Positions 9,391 through 18,146 of a DNA stretch of 52,730 nt are shown here, piece by piece. The stretch is taken from contig KE159549.1 of the NCBI GenBank assembly GCA_000403215.2, forward strand, positions 108,489-161,218, read 5' to 3'. Position 1 is the stretch's first letter. Every line of letters begins with the position of its first letter. Source of the stretch: Lachnospiraceae bacterium A4 (GTDB lineage Bacteria; Bacillota; Clostridia; Lachnospirales; Lachnospiraceae). Below the pieces are notes generated by a model that did no database searches, was not told the origin of the DNA, and saw only the letters and a program-made list of their open reading frames with translations. Position numbers and translations under genes: made by a program.

Positions 9391-9409
9391 GCCTTTCGCA
9401 GAAAGGCGG
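9391..9409 (+). promoter_or_regulatory. Hairpin covering the ribosome site of the GT4 gene
   Basis: GCCTTTC (9391-9397) pairs perfectly with GAAAGGC (9401-9407) around the 3-base loop GCA. The ribosome site AGGCGG (9404-9409) lies in the 3' arm, 9 bases before the ATG at 9419. In the folded state the site would be hidden, so translation initiation here may be controlled. Confidence 0.55.
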
Positions 9410-9418
9410 ATTATAAAT

Positions 9419-10585
9419 ATGAAAAAATGTAAAATTGCAATAATATTAGCTACTGAGCCCTATTTTGGTGGAGGGCATCAATATGCAATGCTAGTGGCTG
9501 AATGTTTAGCACAAAATGCGGGTTTAACATATGAACTTATTGCTATATGCTATAATCGCTTTTGGCGAAGATGGTGTCGAAAACATCAAGTAAGATGTAT
9601 GGATAGAGTGATTCCATCTTTGAAACAAAGAGAAAAAATAGTTAATTACAAATTTCCTTATTTATGTCAAATCTATAATACATATATGACACCTATGGGA
9701 AAGTTGCTGCGCAAGGAAGGGATTGATATTTTATTTTCTACGCAACAGTTTTTCTTTATTCCTAATTATAGTGCAAAAATTATTGTACCAGTTCATGATC
9801 TGATGCATAGATACGAAACTCGTTTTCCAGAAGTTATGGGAGCGTATAGTGACAGAGAAATAGATATGAAAAGTTACATGAGATATGCATGTGTTATATT
9901 AACTGATTCAAAGTTGGGGAAAAGTCAACTTTTGGAGTCATATAGGGCAAAAAGGAAAAAAGTACCGCATATTATTAGCCTGCCTTTTGTTGCTCCAGAA
10001 TATATATATAATGCAAATGAAGAATACATAGATGTTCCTGATAGATATATTTTTTATCCGGCACAATTTTGGAATCACAAGAATCATATTAATTTAGTAA
10101 AAGCCATTCGGACATTAAGGGATAGGATAGAAGATATACACTTAATTTTAGTTGGTTCTGAAAAGAATTGCTGTAAAAAAATAAAAAAATATATAATAAA
10201 TAATGGCTTAGAGAATAATGTGACTATTTTGGGTTATGTCAGTAATGGAAATATTGCATATTTGTATAAACATGCAGTGGGTATGGTTATGCCATCATAT
10301 TTTGGACCTACAAACATTCCTCCACTTGAGGCAATGTTGTTAGGGTGTCCAGTTGCTGTTTCTGACAAATATGCGATGCCAGAACAAGTGGGAAATGCAG
10401 GATTGTTATTTAATCCAGATTCTCCAGAAGAAATAGCATCTTGCATTGAAAAACTTTGGATGGATGAAAATCTAAGAGAACGATTGAAGAAGCTTGGTTA
10501 TAAGAGGGTCAAGCAATGGAATAAAGAAAAGTTTAATAAGAGGCTATTGAAAGTAGTTAAGGAAGTAGAACAGGTCAAAATTTAA
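9419..10585 (+). CDS. Glycosyltransferase family 4 (GT-B retaining)
   Basis: The 388-residue product has the GT4 layout. The N-terminal acceptor domain carries a glycine-rich loop (YFGGGHQYAM). The C-terminal donor domain contains FYPAQFWNHKNHINLVKA, then LILVGS, VTILGYVSNGNIAYLY and the nucleotide-sugar site PSYFGPTNIPPLEAMLLGCPV. The EX7E-type acidic residues lie in that last block. I place the start at 9419, behind AGGCGG, rather than at an upstream ATG at 9389 whose first ten codons fall in the hairpin. It likely adds a hexose or deoxyhexose to the cytoplasmic glycan. It lacks the Rossmann module found in many of its neighbours. Confidence 0.88.
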   Translation: MKKCKIAIILATEPYFGGGHQYAMLVAECLAQNAGLTYELIAICYNRFWRRWCRKHQVRCMDRVIPSLKQREKIVNYKFPYLCQIYNTYMTPMGKLLRKEGIDILFSTQQFFFIPNYSAKIIVPVHDLMHRYETRFPEVMGAYSDREIDMKSYMRYACVILTDSKLGKSQLLESYRAKRKKVPHIISLPFVAPEYIYNANEEYIDVPDRYIFYPAQFWNHKNHINLVKAIRTLRDRIEDIHLILVGSEKNCCKKIKKYIINNGLENNVTILGYVSNGNIAYLYKHAVGMVMPSYFGPTNIPPLEAMLLGCPVAVSDKYAMPEQVGNAGLLFNPDSPEEIASCIEKLWMDENLRERLKKLGYKRVKQWNKEKFNKRLLKVVKEVEQVKI

Positions 10586-10743
10586 ATATGCATACTATGT
10601 GGAATTTATATAAAAAAATTTATCCATGTAAATACTATGAGTAGATTTGTGTAGAAAATAATGCAATAGCAGTAAAGGATTATAATAGATTTGTTTGGAT
10701 GTGGAATTGTAGGTAAAGAAAAAGCAGATACGAGGCAATACAG

Positions 10744-11586
10744 ATGTTATATGGGAATGTTCGAAAGGAATATGGAATAAAGCAAAAAACAAAACGAAAT
10801 CATAGAATCGAAAAAAGGGCAGTGCTATTGATTACGTCATCTATTGTACCACAGGAAAAAAGATTTTTGATCTTGAAGGAACCCAAACAGCGCTTGTCTC
10901 AATATCTGGATAGTTTGAGGTTTTATATTGTTCATACAAATCTTAATAATATTGTATTATGCGATAATAGTGGATTCAATTTTCCAGTTGATGAAATGAC
11001 TGCATTGGCCAAAGAATATGGGAAAAAACTTGAAATTATTCAGTTTGTTGGAGATAAAAAGAAAATTATAGAGAATGGAAAAGGATATGGAGAGGGAGAG
11101 ATTATAGAATATGCCTTGCATCATAGTTTACTATTAAAAAAATCATCATATTTTATCAAGGTTACAGGACGGTTGAAAGTTACTAATATCGATCAGATAA
11201 TAGAAAGGATAGATTTAACTAAAATATATATGAATAAAAATATTCATAATTTTCGAAAATCTGAAAAAAGTACAAAGATGAATACTGTGCTATACGGAAT
11301 CCCTAAAAAGATTTATATGGCTGTTTTTGTAGATGCATATAAAAATGTTTGTGATAAAAGGGGAATATATTTAGAGCATGTGTTTGCAAAGCGGATCATT
11401 GAAAATGGATTAATCATATATAATATTCCGCACTTTCCTGTCATAGATGGAATAAGTGGTTCATTAGGAAATAGATATCAGGAAACAATTGGCTGGGAGA
11501 GATGTTTGTATGAACTGCTTTCCAGATGGTCACTTTTTAATTGTGATTTATTACGGGACACAGTTACTTATACATTTGATAGATAG
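10744..11586 (+). CDS. Putative GT-A glycosyltransferase of uncharacterised family
   Basis: The 280-residue product opens with a basic segment and then a strand-rich GT-A-like core. Visible are LLITSSIVPQ, RFYIVHTNLNNIVLCDNSG (nucleotide-binding-like), then GYGEGEIIEYALHHSLLL, YFIKVTGRLKVTNID and a C-terminal FPVIDGISGS. The KxTGRL segment sits where related capsule enzymes carry their donor site, but there is no classical DXD. The family is recurrent in capsule and glycoprotein loci; the specificity is unknown. GAGG lies 8 bases before the ATG. It is separated by 158 bases from the GT4 gene and by 38 from the fucosyltransferase. Confidence 0.62.
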   Translation: MLYGNVRKEYGIKQKTKRNHRIEKRAVLLITSSIVPQEKRFLILKEPKQRLSQYLDSLRFYIVHTNLNNIVLCDNSGFNFPVDEMTALAKEYGKKLEIIQFVGDKKKIIENGKGYGEGEIIEYALHHSLLLKKSSYFIKVTGRLKVTNIDQIIERIDLTKIYMNKNIHNFRKSEKSTKMNTVLYGIPKKIYMAVFVDAYKNVCDKRGIYLEHVFAKRIIENGLIIYNIPHFPVIDGISGSLGNRYQETIGWERCLYELLSRWSLFNCDLLRDTVTYTFDR

Positions 11587-11624
11587 AGTTGAGTGTAAAA
11601 AATCTATAGATCGTGAGGGGTGCA

Positions 11625-12506
11625 ATGATAATTGTAAAGATATATGAAGGACTTGGCAACCAGCTATTTCAATATGCATTTGCTCGAAGTATACAAGTAA
11701 ATGGGAAAAAGGTATTTTTAGATACAAGCGGATACACGGATCAGCTATTTCCGCTGTGCAGAACAAGTACAAGGCGTAGATATCAATTAAATTGTTTTAA
11801 TATAAGGATAAAGGAAGTTGAGAAGAAAAACATAGAGAAATACAGTTTTCTTATTCAAGAGGACATGTTCGGAAAACTGATATCCAAATTAGCGAAACTT
11901 CATTTATGGATGTATAAGGTAACAATTCAACAAAATGCACAAGAGTATAAGGAAAGCTATTTGAATACCAGAGGAAATGTTTATTATAAGGGATGGTTTC
12001 AGAATCCTAAATATTTTTCTTCTATTCGCAGGCTGCTGCTTAAAGAAATTACGCCCAAATATAAAATACGTATACCGGCTGAATTAAGAGAGCTGTTACA
12101 GGAAGACAATATAGTCGCAGTTCATTGCCGAAGAGGGGACTATCAATATATTAGGAACTGCCTGCCTGTAAATTATTACAAGAAAGCAATGGCGTATATG
12201 GAGAAAAAACTGGGAGTACCACGGTATCTTTTTTTCTCGGATGATCTGTCATGGGTTAAAAGGCAGTTTGGAAATAAAGATAATAATTATTATATTGAGG
12301 ATTATGGCAAATTTGAGGATTATCAAGAATTGATGATTATGAGCAGGTGCAGGAATTTTATTATCGCTAACAGCACCTTTAGCTGGTGGGCAGCATGGCT
12401 GTGTTCTTATGAAAACAAGGTGGTGATAATGCCGCGAGTATGGACTTATGTAGGAGGACAGGGAGTGGAGATGTCAGACTTTCCGGCAGATTGGATTAGA
12501 ATATAG
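11625..12506 (+). CDS. Alpha-1,2-fucosyltransferase, GT11
   Basis: The product of about 293 residues begins MIIVKIYEGLGNQLFQYAFA, the N-terminal signature of GT11. It contains the GDP-fucose-binding HCRRGDY motif, then YLFFSDDLSWVK and the C-terminal NSTFSWWAAWL block. All the usual GT11 motifs are intact and the length is normal. It transfers L-fucose from GDP-fucose to a galactose or similar 2-OH. I prefer the ATG at 11625, behind GAGGGG, over the GTG at 11613. GDP-fucose synthesis genes are not in the window. Confidence 0.93.
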   Translation: MIIVKIYEGLGNQLFQYAFARSIQVNGKKVFLDTSGYTDQLFPLCRTSTRRRYQLNCFNIRIKEVEKKNIEKYSFLIQEDMFGKLISKLAKLHLWMYKVTIQQNAQEYKESYLNTRGNVYYKGWFQNPKYFSSIRRLLLKEITPKYKIRIPAELRELLQEDNIVAVHCRRGDYQYIRNCLPVNYYKKAMAYMEKKLGVPRYLFFSDDLSWVKRQFGNKDNNYYIEDYGKFEDYQELMIMSRCRNFIIANSTFSWWAAWLCSYENKVVIMPRVWTYVGGQGVEMSDFPADWIRI

Positions 12507-12523
12507 AGTATGGAGTGAAGGAT

Positions 12524-13216
12524 GTGAAAATATCGATCATAACGCCATGTCTGAACAGTGCGAAAACGATAAGGCAGACGATTGAAAGTGTACTGAATCA
12601 GACCTATCAAGATATTGAATACATCATTGTGGATGGTGCCTCAACGGATGGTACTTTGGAAATTATTCAGGAGTACGAGGATCAGTTTCAAGGCAGAATG
12701 CAGTATGTAAGTGAGCCTGACAATGGGATTTATGATGCCATGAATAAGGGGATACGAATGTCGCATGGAAATGTTATAGGAATCATCAATAGTGATGATT
12801 TTTATGAGGAGGATGCTGTGGATAATGTTGTGATGCATTTGGGGCGTGAAAAATATCAGGTGATTTATGGATACTGCAAAATGTTTGACGGTTGTCACTG
12901 TGCTGGTATATTAAGAAGGAGTCATCGTAATCTGCCGCAGGAAATGATTCCTCATCCAACATGTTTTCTTACAAGGAGTATTTATAAGAAATTTGGATTG
13001 TTTCTGGAAAGTTTTAAGATTGCAGGTGATTATGAACTGATGCTTCGGTTATATTTGAGTGACAGAGTGAAATTTGTTCAGATTAACAGAGTTATTGCAA
13101 ATTTTAGAATGGGTGGGATAAGTAGTTTTTCCAAGCAGCTTAAAAGAGAACGCGCATGGATATTATTTCGTTATAAGTTCATCTCATTTTTAAAAATGAT
13201 AGAACAAATGGTGTGA
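12524..13216 (+). CDS. Glycosyltransferase family 2
   Basis: The product of about 230 residues has the GT-A fold of GT2. It shows VKISIITPCLNSAKTI, QTYQDIEYIIVDGASTDGT, then EPDNGIYDAMNKGI and INSDDFYE, where NSDD serves as the DXD metal and nucleotide site. It resembles WcaA/WcaE-type enzymes of exopolysaccharide loci. The start may be GTG 12524, with GGAG 7 bases upstream, or GTG 12515; both lie just after the fucosyltransferase stop. It has no Rossmann module. Confidence 0.88.
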   Translation: MKISIITPCLNSAKTIRQTIESVLNQTYQDIEYIIVDGASTDGTLEIIQEYEDQFQGRMQYVSEPDNGIYDAMNKGIRMSHGNVIGIINSDDFYEEDAVDNVVMHLGREKYQVIYGYCKMFDGCHCAGILRRSHRNLPQEMIPHPTCFLTRSIYKKFGLFLESFKIAGDYELMLRLYLSDRVKFVQINRVIANFRMGGISSFSKQLKRERAWILFRYKFISFLKMIEQMV

Positions 13217-13217
13217 T

Positions 13218-14129
13218 ATGATGAAACTGGTTAAGGCATGTTACAAGTTAAAGTATTGTCTGCAAAAAATATTTGGAGTACAGACCAGTGACTCTTTCTA
13301 TGAAAAATTGATCACAAGGTACTATAAAATATTCAGGTGTGAAAAAGCGGGTATCAAAATAGAAAACAAAAGAAAAAGAAGATTTATTCTATCTATAACA
13401 TCGATTCCGTCACGGATAGACAAGAGCTGGATTACAATAGAAAGTCTCCTGAGACAGTCCTATAAACCGGATAAAATTATCTTATGGCTGGCGGAGGATG
13501 AGTTTCGGAATGTAAGACTGCCAGAACGTCTGAAGGAACAGCAGAAGCGGGGGCTTGAGATATGTTACTGTGACAATCTGAGATCCTATAAGAAGTTTTA
13601 TTATACAGCAAAAAAGTATCCCAATGATTATATTGTAACAGCTGATGATGATATCATTTATACAGAGGATATGTTAGAGATATTAGTAAAAACTTATCGA
13701 AAGAATCCGGGGAATGTTGTATGTCACCGTTCTCATTATATACAGAAGCATGGCGGGAGACTGCGGCTGTACAATGAATGGATTCATTATGAAGAACGGA
13801 GACATATGAAAGAGATACCTTCTTTTCAGAATTTTTTTACCAGTGGCGCCGGAACATTGATTCCTATATTTCGCTTGAGGAAAGAAATTTTGAATCGGGA
13901 TGCTTTTATGGAGCTGGTGCCATATGCAGATGATGTTTGGTTGAATTTTTGCGCATGGAAGTCTGGAATCAGGACGGTCAATACGAAAGGGATCTGCGGA
14001 CATCTTATTTCGATAGAAAGGAGTTCTGATAAAGGATTGTCCTGTATTAACGTTATTTATGGAAAAAATGATGAGCAGATCGAGCGGGTATTAAAATACT
14101 TAAAAGTAGATGTCAATCAGTATCTTTAA
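13218..14129 (+). CDS. GT-A type glycosyltransferase
   Basis: The 303-residue product has a basic N-terminal helix, then RRFILSITSIPSRI, a GT-A core (LLRQSYKPDKIILWLAEDEF) and the metal site VTADDDIIY. ADDVWLNFCAWKSGI is a conserved C-terminal acidic block. This arrangement matches uncharacterised GT2-related enzymes in Firmicutes capsule and glycoprotein loci. The start lies 1 base after the stop of the preceding GT2 gene, indicating one operon. Donor and acceptor cannot be deduced. Confidence 0.8.
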   Translation: MMKLVKACYKLKYCLQKIFGVQTSDSFYEKLITRYYKIFRCEKAGIKIENKRKRRFILSITSIPSRIDKSWITIESLLRQSYKPDKIILWLAEDEFRNVRLPERLKEQQKRGLEICYCDNLRSYKKFYYTAKKYPNDYIVTADDDIIYTEDMLEILVKTYRKNPGNVVCHRSHYIQKHGGRLRLYNEWIHYEERRHMKEIPSFQNFFTSGAGTLIPIFRLRKEILNRDAFMELVPYADDVWLNFCAWKSGIRTVNTKGICGHLISIERSSDKGLSCINVIYGKNDEQIERVLKYLKVDVNQYL

Positions 14130-14208
14130 GAAAACATTATGCAGCTAGTTTTAGGCAAGAATGTATACATTGGTGTAAAATTCGATTTAGAAAGTGGAGG
14201 AAAATCAC

Positions 14209-14697
14209 ATGAAAAAGAAACTTGGCGGAGCAGTTTTAGGACTGGCAGGTATGGCGGCAGGAGTCGTGGCAGGAGGCGCAGTATCAGCGAGAGCATCATC
14301 AAAGAAGGTCAATGAGCTGATGGAAGGACATAGGAAAGTCCATGCGCTTTATATGGCATTTGATCAATGGTTGCGCATACATCAGGAGGGGAAGACACTT
14401 GTTGAATATTTCAGGCAGAATCAGTATCAGACAGTGGCGATTTATGGGATGAAAGAGCTGGGAGAACGTCTGTATGACGAACTGAAAGGAACGGATGTTA
14501 CGGTGCGTTATATTATTGATCAGAATGCGGATATGATTTATGCGGATGTGGATGTTGTGACGCCGGAGGATGTATTGGAGCCAGTGGACGTGATAGTAGT
14601 AACCGCGATCTATTATTTTGATGAGATTGAGGAAAATCTATCTGGAAAGATTCAGTGTCCGATTGTTTCGTTAGAGGACATTCTATATGAAATCTAG
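14209..14697 (+). CDS. Stand-alone Rossmann module behind a glycine-rich membrane segment
   Basis: The 162-residue product starts MKKKLGGAVLGLAGMAAGVV, a hydrophobic, glycine-rich segment that may anchor it in the membrane or be a cleavable signal. After a linker, from about residue 65, comes the same Rossmann-like module carried by neighbouring enzymes: VAIYGMKELGERLYDEL, then YIIDQNAD and VDVIVVTAIYYFDEI. There is no catalytic partner domain. It is the only free copy of the module here. GGAGG at 14194-14199 supports the ATG at 14209. Its stop overlaps the next gene by 11 bases. Confidence 0.8.
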   Translation: MKKKLGGAVLGLAGMAAGVVAGGAVSARASSKKVNELMEGHRKVHALYMAFDQWLRIHQEGKTLVEYFRQNQYQTVAIYGMKELGERLYDELKGTDVTVRYIIDQNADMIYADVDVVTPEDVLEPVDVIVVTAIYYFDEIEENLSGKIQCPIVSLEDILYEI

Positions 14698-15889
14698 TGA
14701 TCTGTCTGCGCCTCTGGTCTCTGTAGTAATCCCCGTTTATAATAGAGAAACGACAGTCGGCCGCGCAGCCGCGAGTGTTTTAAATCAGTCTTATACAAAT
14801 CTGGAGTTAATTATTGTGGATGATTGTTCCAATGATAATTCCTTACAAGTAATTCACGAATTTCAGGATAAGAGAATTATAGTCATTACATCGGAACAAA
14901 ATTCGGGCGCTAATGCAGCCAGAAACAAAGGTATTCTGGCTGCAAAGGGGCAGTATGTTGCTTTTCAGGACAGCGACGACGAATGGGTTAAGGATAAATT
15001 AAAAATACAGATGCAGGATATGATAAATAGAGATTTATCCGCCAGTTTTTGTGCACACTGTCTGATAGATGGTAGGATTAAACGTATCGTACCTGATGAT
15101 TATGAGGATAAGTTAAAGTATGAAAACGAACTAATGAATGTGCTGGCAGACTGTAATGTGGTAAGTACGCAGACGCTTATAGTCAAAAGAGATGTTTTTG
15201 ACAAAATCGGTTATTTTGATGAAGAAATGCCGCGGCTTCAGGATTATGAATTTGTGATCAGACTGGCGCAGAAGGAGAAGATTGGATATATAGCCTGCCC
15301 GCTGGTATTGGTTTATCACTCCCAAATAAGCATTTCCACGAATTTGGAAGCGCTGTGCGAGGCGGTTATACTGCTTCTTATTAAGCATGGGGATTTTGTG
15401 AACAAGCAGTCTATGGTTTCTCTGTTCCTGAATAATGCACTGTTATCTGGACAAAGCAGTCAGTTATACACAGACTGCATTCGGTTTCAGAATATGGCAG
15501 TGAGAAAAAACATTCAGGATCTAAACATTCTGGAATATGTTCTGGATTGTCTCGTTCACAAATACAGATCATGCAGTTATATTCAAAGAAAACTATATGA
15601 GAGTCAGATGGAGGACTTAAAGCCGGATCAATTCGTTATTTATGGCGCAGGACATGTTGGCAGAAAGATATATCGGGAGTTGAAGGACAAAGGAATATAT
15701 CCTAAGTGCTTTTTAGTGACGCAGGATAAGAAAGAGGATATGATTGATGGAATCCCTGTTTGTATCATAGATGAGTGGGATGATAAGGATATAATGGTAG
15801 TAGTGGGAACAGCGGCAGTTTTGCAGAATGAGATCATTGATATTTTAATCAGTCGGAACTATAAACATATCATTTGTTATCCAGATTAG
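14687..15889 (+). CDS. GT2 glycosyltransferase with C-terminal Rossmann module
   Basis: Residues 8-230 form a GT2 domain: VSVVIPVYNRETTVGRAA, LELIIVDDCSNDNS, NSGANAARNKGI and the metal site FQDSDDEW. A helical linker follows. Residues 316-400 are the Rossmann-like module, FVIYGAGHVGRKIYREL followed by IMVVVGT. The first 11 bases overlap the free module gene, so the two products are made together. The module adds about 85 residues beyond a normal GT2 of this type. Donor unknown. Confidence 0.9.
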   Translation: MKSSDLSAPLVSVVIPVYNRETTVGRAAASVLNQSYTNLELIIVDDCSNDNSLQVIHEFQDKRIIVITSEQNSGANAARNKGILAAKGQYVAFQDSDDEWVKDKLKIQMQDMINRDLSASFCAHCLIDGRIKRIVPDDYEDKLKYENELMNVLADCNVVSTQTLIVKRDVFDKIGYFDEEMPRLQDYEFVIRLAQKEKIGYIACPLVLVYHSQISISTNLEALCEAVILLLIKHGDFVNKQSMVSLFLNNALLSGQSSQLYTDCIRFQNMAVRKNIQDLNILEYVLDCLVHKYRSCSYIQRKLYESQMEDLKPDQFVIYGAGHVGRKIYRELKDKGIYPKCFLVTQDKKEDMIDGIPVCIIDEWDDKDIMVVVGTAAVLQNEIIDILISRNYKHIICYPD

Positions 15890-15905
15890 AAATCGGAGGT
15901 TCAGG

Positions 15906-16937
15906 GTGGAAAATATTGCGATATATGGGGCAGGCGGCTTTGGACAAAAAATGCTTGAAGTTCTGCAGAGAATTGGGTGTAAAGTAATACTGTTTGTTCA
16001 AAGCTTGAAATCAGATGTAAAGGAATACAAAGGAATTTCAATTATTTCTGCGGAAGAATATTTTAAGGGAAATTATGATTGTTATATTTTTATTGCCATC
16101 AACAATTCAGATGCGGTGGACAGTATATATGATTTGTTTTTAGAGCAAAAATATGACAGGAGTAAAATTTTTGACTGCAGGTCATTCATCGAAGATAATT
16201 ACCTGGGTCATACAGACGCTGCAGACGGCAGTAAACAATGTAATTTATGCGGACATCATGTCAGTAGATTTCTTCCGGGTGGTATGGATACACCGCTTTT
16301 CAAGGAGTTAAAAGTAATTGGCGGGGGGTACAGGGAAAATGTCATTTGTCCATACTGCGGCTGCATGGACCGAAGCCGATGGGTCTATTGGGTATTGAAA
16401 GAACAGACAAATATATTTGATGGCGGGACTGTTTTACATTTTGCACCGGAGAAAATGATTCGGAAAAAATTTGAAAATAAGAATCAGTGTGACTACTATG
16501 CCGGAGATCTTGTGTTAAAACCAGGGATTCATAAAATTGATGTTACGAAGATATCGTTTCCAGATGAATTTTTTGATTATATATTGATCAATCATGTTTT
16601 GGAACACGTTGCGGACGAGGCACAGGCATTTGGTGAGTTAAAAAGAGTCATGAAACCAGATGGGAGAATGATCTTTTCCGTTCCAGTAACCATGGAAACC
16701 GAAACGATTGAAATAGAGGGAATATGCAGCGATGAGGACAGGGAGAAATACTATGGTCAGAAAGACCATGTAAGACTTTACGGCAGAGATTATAAAGAAC
16801 GTATTGAATCATATGGATGGGAAGTCCAGCAGTATACACCGGAGTGTATGGTGAGTATGTCAGAAATAGAAAAATTTGGGTATATAAAAAATGATATTTT
16901 ACTTATTTGTACAAAAACCTGCGCAAAAAATGATTGA
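15906..16937 (+). CDS. Rossmann module fused to zinc-ribbon class I methyltransferase
   Basis: The GTG start at 15906 follows GGAGG at 15896-15900. Residues 1-100 are the Rossmann-like module (ENIAIYGAGGFGQKMLEVL, CYIFIAI). A four-cysteine ribbon follows, C112/C115 (CNLC) and C148/C151 (CPYC). Then comes a class I SAM methyltransferase with an atypical motif I (VLHFAPEKMI), the acidic YAGDL, and FDYILINHVLEHV with LKRVMKPDGRMIFSVPV. Such ribbon methyltransferases occur in glycan loci across Clostridia; the acceptor is probably a sugar or lipid-linked sugar. Confidence 0.85.
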   Translation: MENIAIYGAGGFGQKMLEVLQRIGCKVILFVQSLKSDVKEYKGISIISAEEYFKGNYDCYIFIAINNSDAVDSIYDLFLEQKYDRSKIFDCRSFIEDNYLGHTDAADGSKQCNLCGHHVSRFLPGGMDTPLFKELKVIGGGYRENVICPYCGCMDRSRWVYWVLKEQTNIFDGGTVLHFAPEKMIRKKFENKNQCDYYAGDLVLKPGIHKIDVTKISFPDEFFDYILINHVLEHVADEAQAFGELKRVMKPDGRMIFSVPVTMETETIEIEGICSDEDREKYYGQKDHVRLYGRDYKERIESYGWEVQQYTPECMVSMSEIEKFGYIKNDILLICTKTCAKND

Positions 16938-16973
16938 GTTTCAATCTTTGAATATGCTGAGCTGGTGCGTACT

Positions 16974-18089
16974 ATGAAGCGGTTAGGGATATATGTCATA
17001 TATGATTGTGAGAATATCGTAGATGATTACATTGGTTATATGCTGCAGGAACTGCGCAAAGTTGTGGATTGTTTGGCTGTAGTGTGCAATTTTAAAGTGA
17101 TTCGAAGGGGTATTCAAAATATCAATGCCTATGCGGACAGAGTATATTATAGAGACAATACAGGCTTTGACGCAGGGGCTTACAAGGATGCGCTGTGTCG
17201 TTTTATTGGATGGAGTGAAGTATCCGCCTATGAAGAGTTAGTGCTTCTCAATGATTCATTTTATGGACCGTTTTATCCAATGGAAGATTTATTCATTAAA
17301 ATGGATAAAATATCCGTTGATTATTGGGGGCTGACAAAATCACCGGCAGGAACATGGATGGGAAAATATACTTATGACAGTCATATACAGAGTTATTTTC
17401 TTGTTTTTAGGAAAAACGTTTTGGATGACAGACGGTTTAGAGATTTTTGGGAATCAATGTCATATCCTGAATCGTTTTCGCAGGCAGTCCGTGTGTTTGA
17501 ATTAGAGTGCAGCAGACTGCTGAATGAATGTGGATGGAAGGGGACCGCATTGTCTGAACTGGGGCAGCATAAATACCACATCAAAGTAAATGAAAACCCA
17601 TATATGTTCTATTCATATGAATTGGTGCGGTACGCAGAAAATCCTGTATTAAAGCGCAAAAGTCTGGATATGCGTTTCCCGGGTTTCGGTAATGCATTGA
17701 AGGCGTTTCAATACATAGAAGATCAAGGTATTTATAATGTACAGCTAATCAAAAAACACATGTTAAGAACAGGGCAGCCGCTGCATGAAAAAGCGAAATT
17801 GGATTATTTCAGATTAGACGAATTTTATGATTCGCACGCCAGAATCTATTTATATGGTGCAGGAATATTGGGAAAGAATCTGGCAGAATATTTTAATTAC
17901 AGAGGATGGTCCTTTGAATGTTTTCTAGTGACAGATTCCAGCAGTTTACAAGACAGATGTATTGTTTTTGAAGAGGCTGATATAGCAGAGGATGATGGGA
18001 TTATGATAGCAGTGGGAACGAAAGAAGCCTATGCTGCAATACTGGATGTCGTCAAAAAGCGATGTGCTGAAAAGCAGATATTTCCATAA
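16974..18089 (+). CDS. RgpF-family glycosyltransferase with C-terminal Rossmann module
   Basis: Residues 1-230 match the rhamnan synthesis protein F family: LGIYVIYDCENIVDDYIGYM, YYRDNTGFDAGAYKDAL, VLLNDSFYGPF and HIQSYFLVFRK. These enzymes act in rhamnose-containing wall polysaccharide synthesis. Residues 291-371 are the Rossmann-like module (IYLYGAGILGKNLAEYF, FLVTDSSS, GIMIAVGTK). I use the ATG at 16974; a GTG lies 9 bases upstream. No rhamnose biosynthesis gene is in the window, so the transferred sugar remains open. Confidence 0.87.
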   Translation: MKRLGIYVIYDCENIVDDYIGYMLQELRKVVDCLAVVCNFKVIRRGIQNINAYADRVYYRDNTGFDAGAYKDALCRFIGWSEVSAYEELVLLNDSFYGPFYPMEDLFIKMDKISVDYWGLTKSPAGTWMGKYTYDSHIQSYFLVFRKNVLDDRRFRDFWESMSYPESFSQAVRVFELECSRLLNECGWKGTALSELGQHKYHIKVNENPYMFYSYELVRYAENPVLKRKSLDMRFPGFGNALKAFQYIEDQGIYNVQLIKKHMLRTGQPLHEKAKLDYFRLDEFYDSHARIYLYGAGILGKNLAEYFNYRGWSFECFLVTDSSSLQDRCIVFEEADIAEDDGIMIAVGTKEAYAAILDVVKKRCAEKQIFP

Positions 18090-18146
18090 TGAATTTTATC
18101 GGGACAAAAATTTCAATCAGGGTCAGAAGAGTAAAAGAGGTATACT

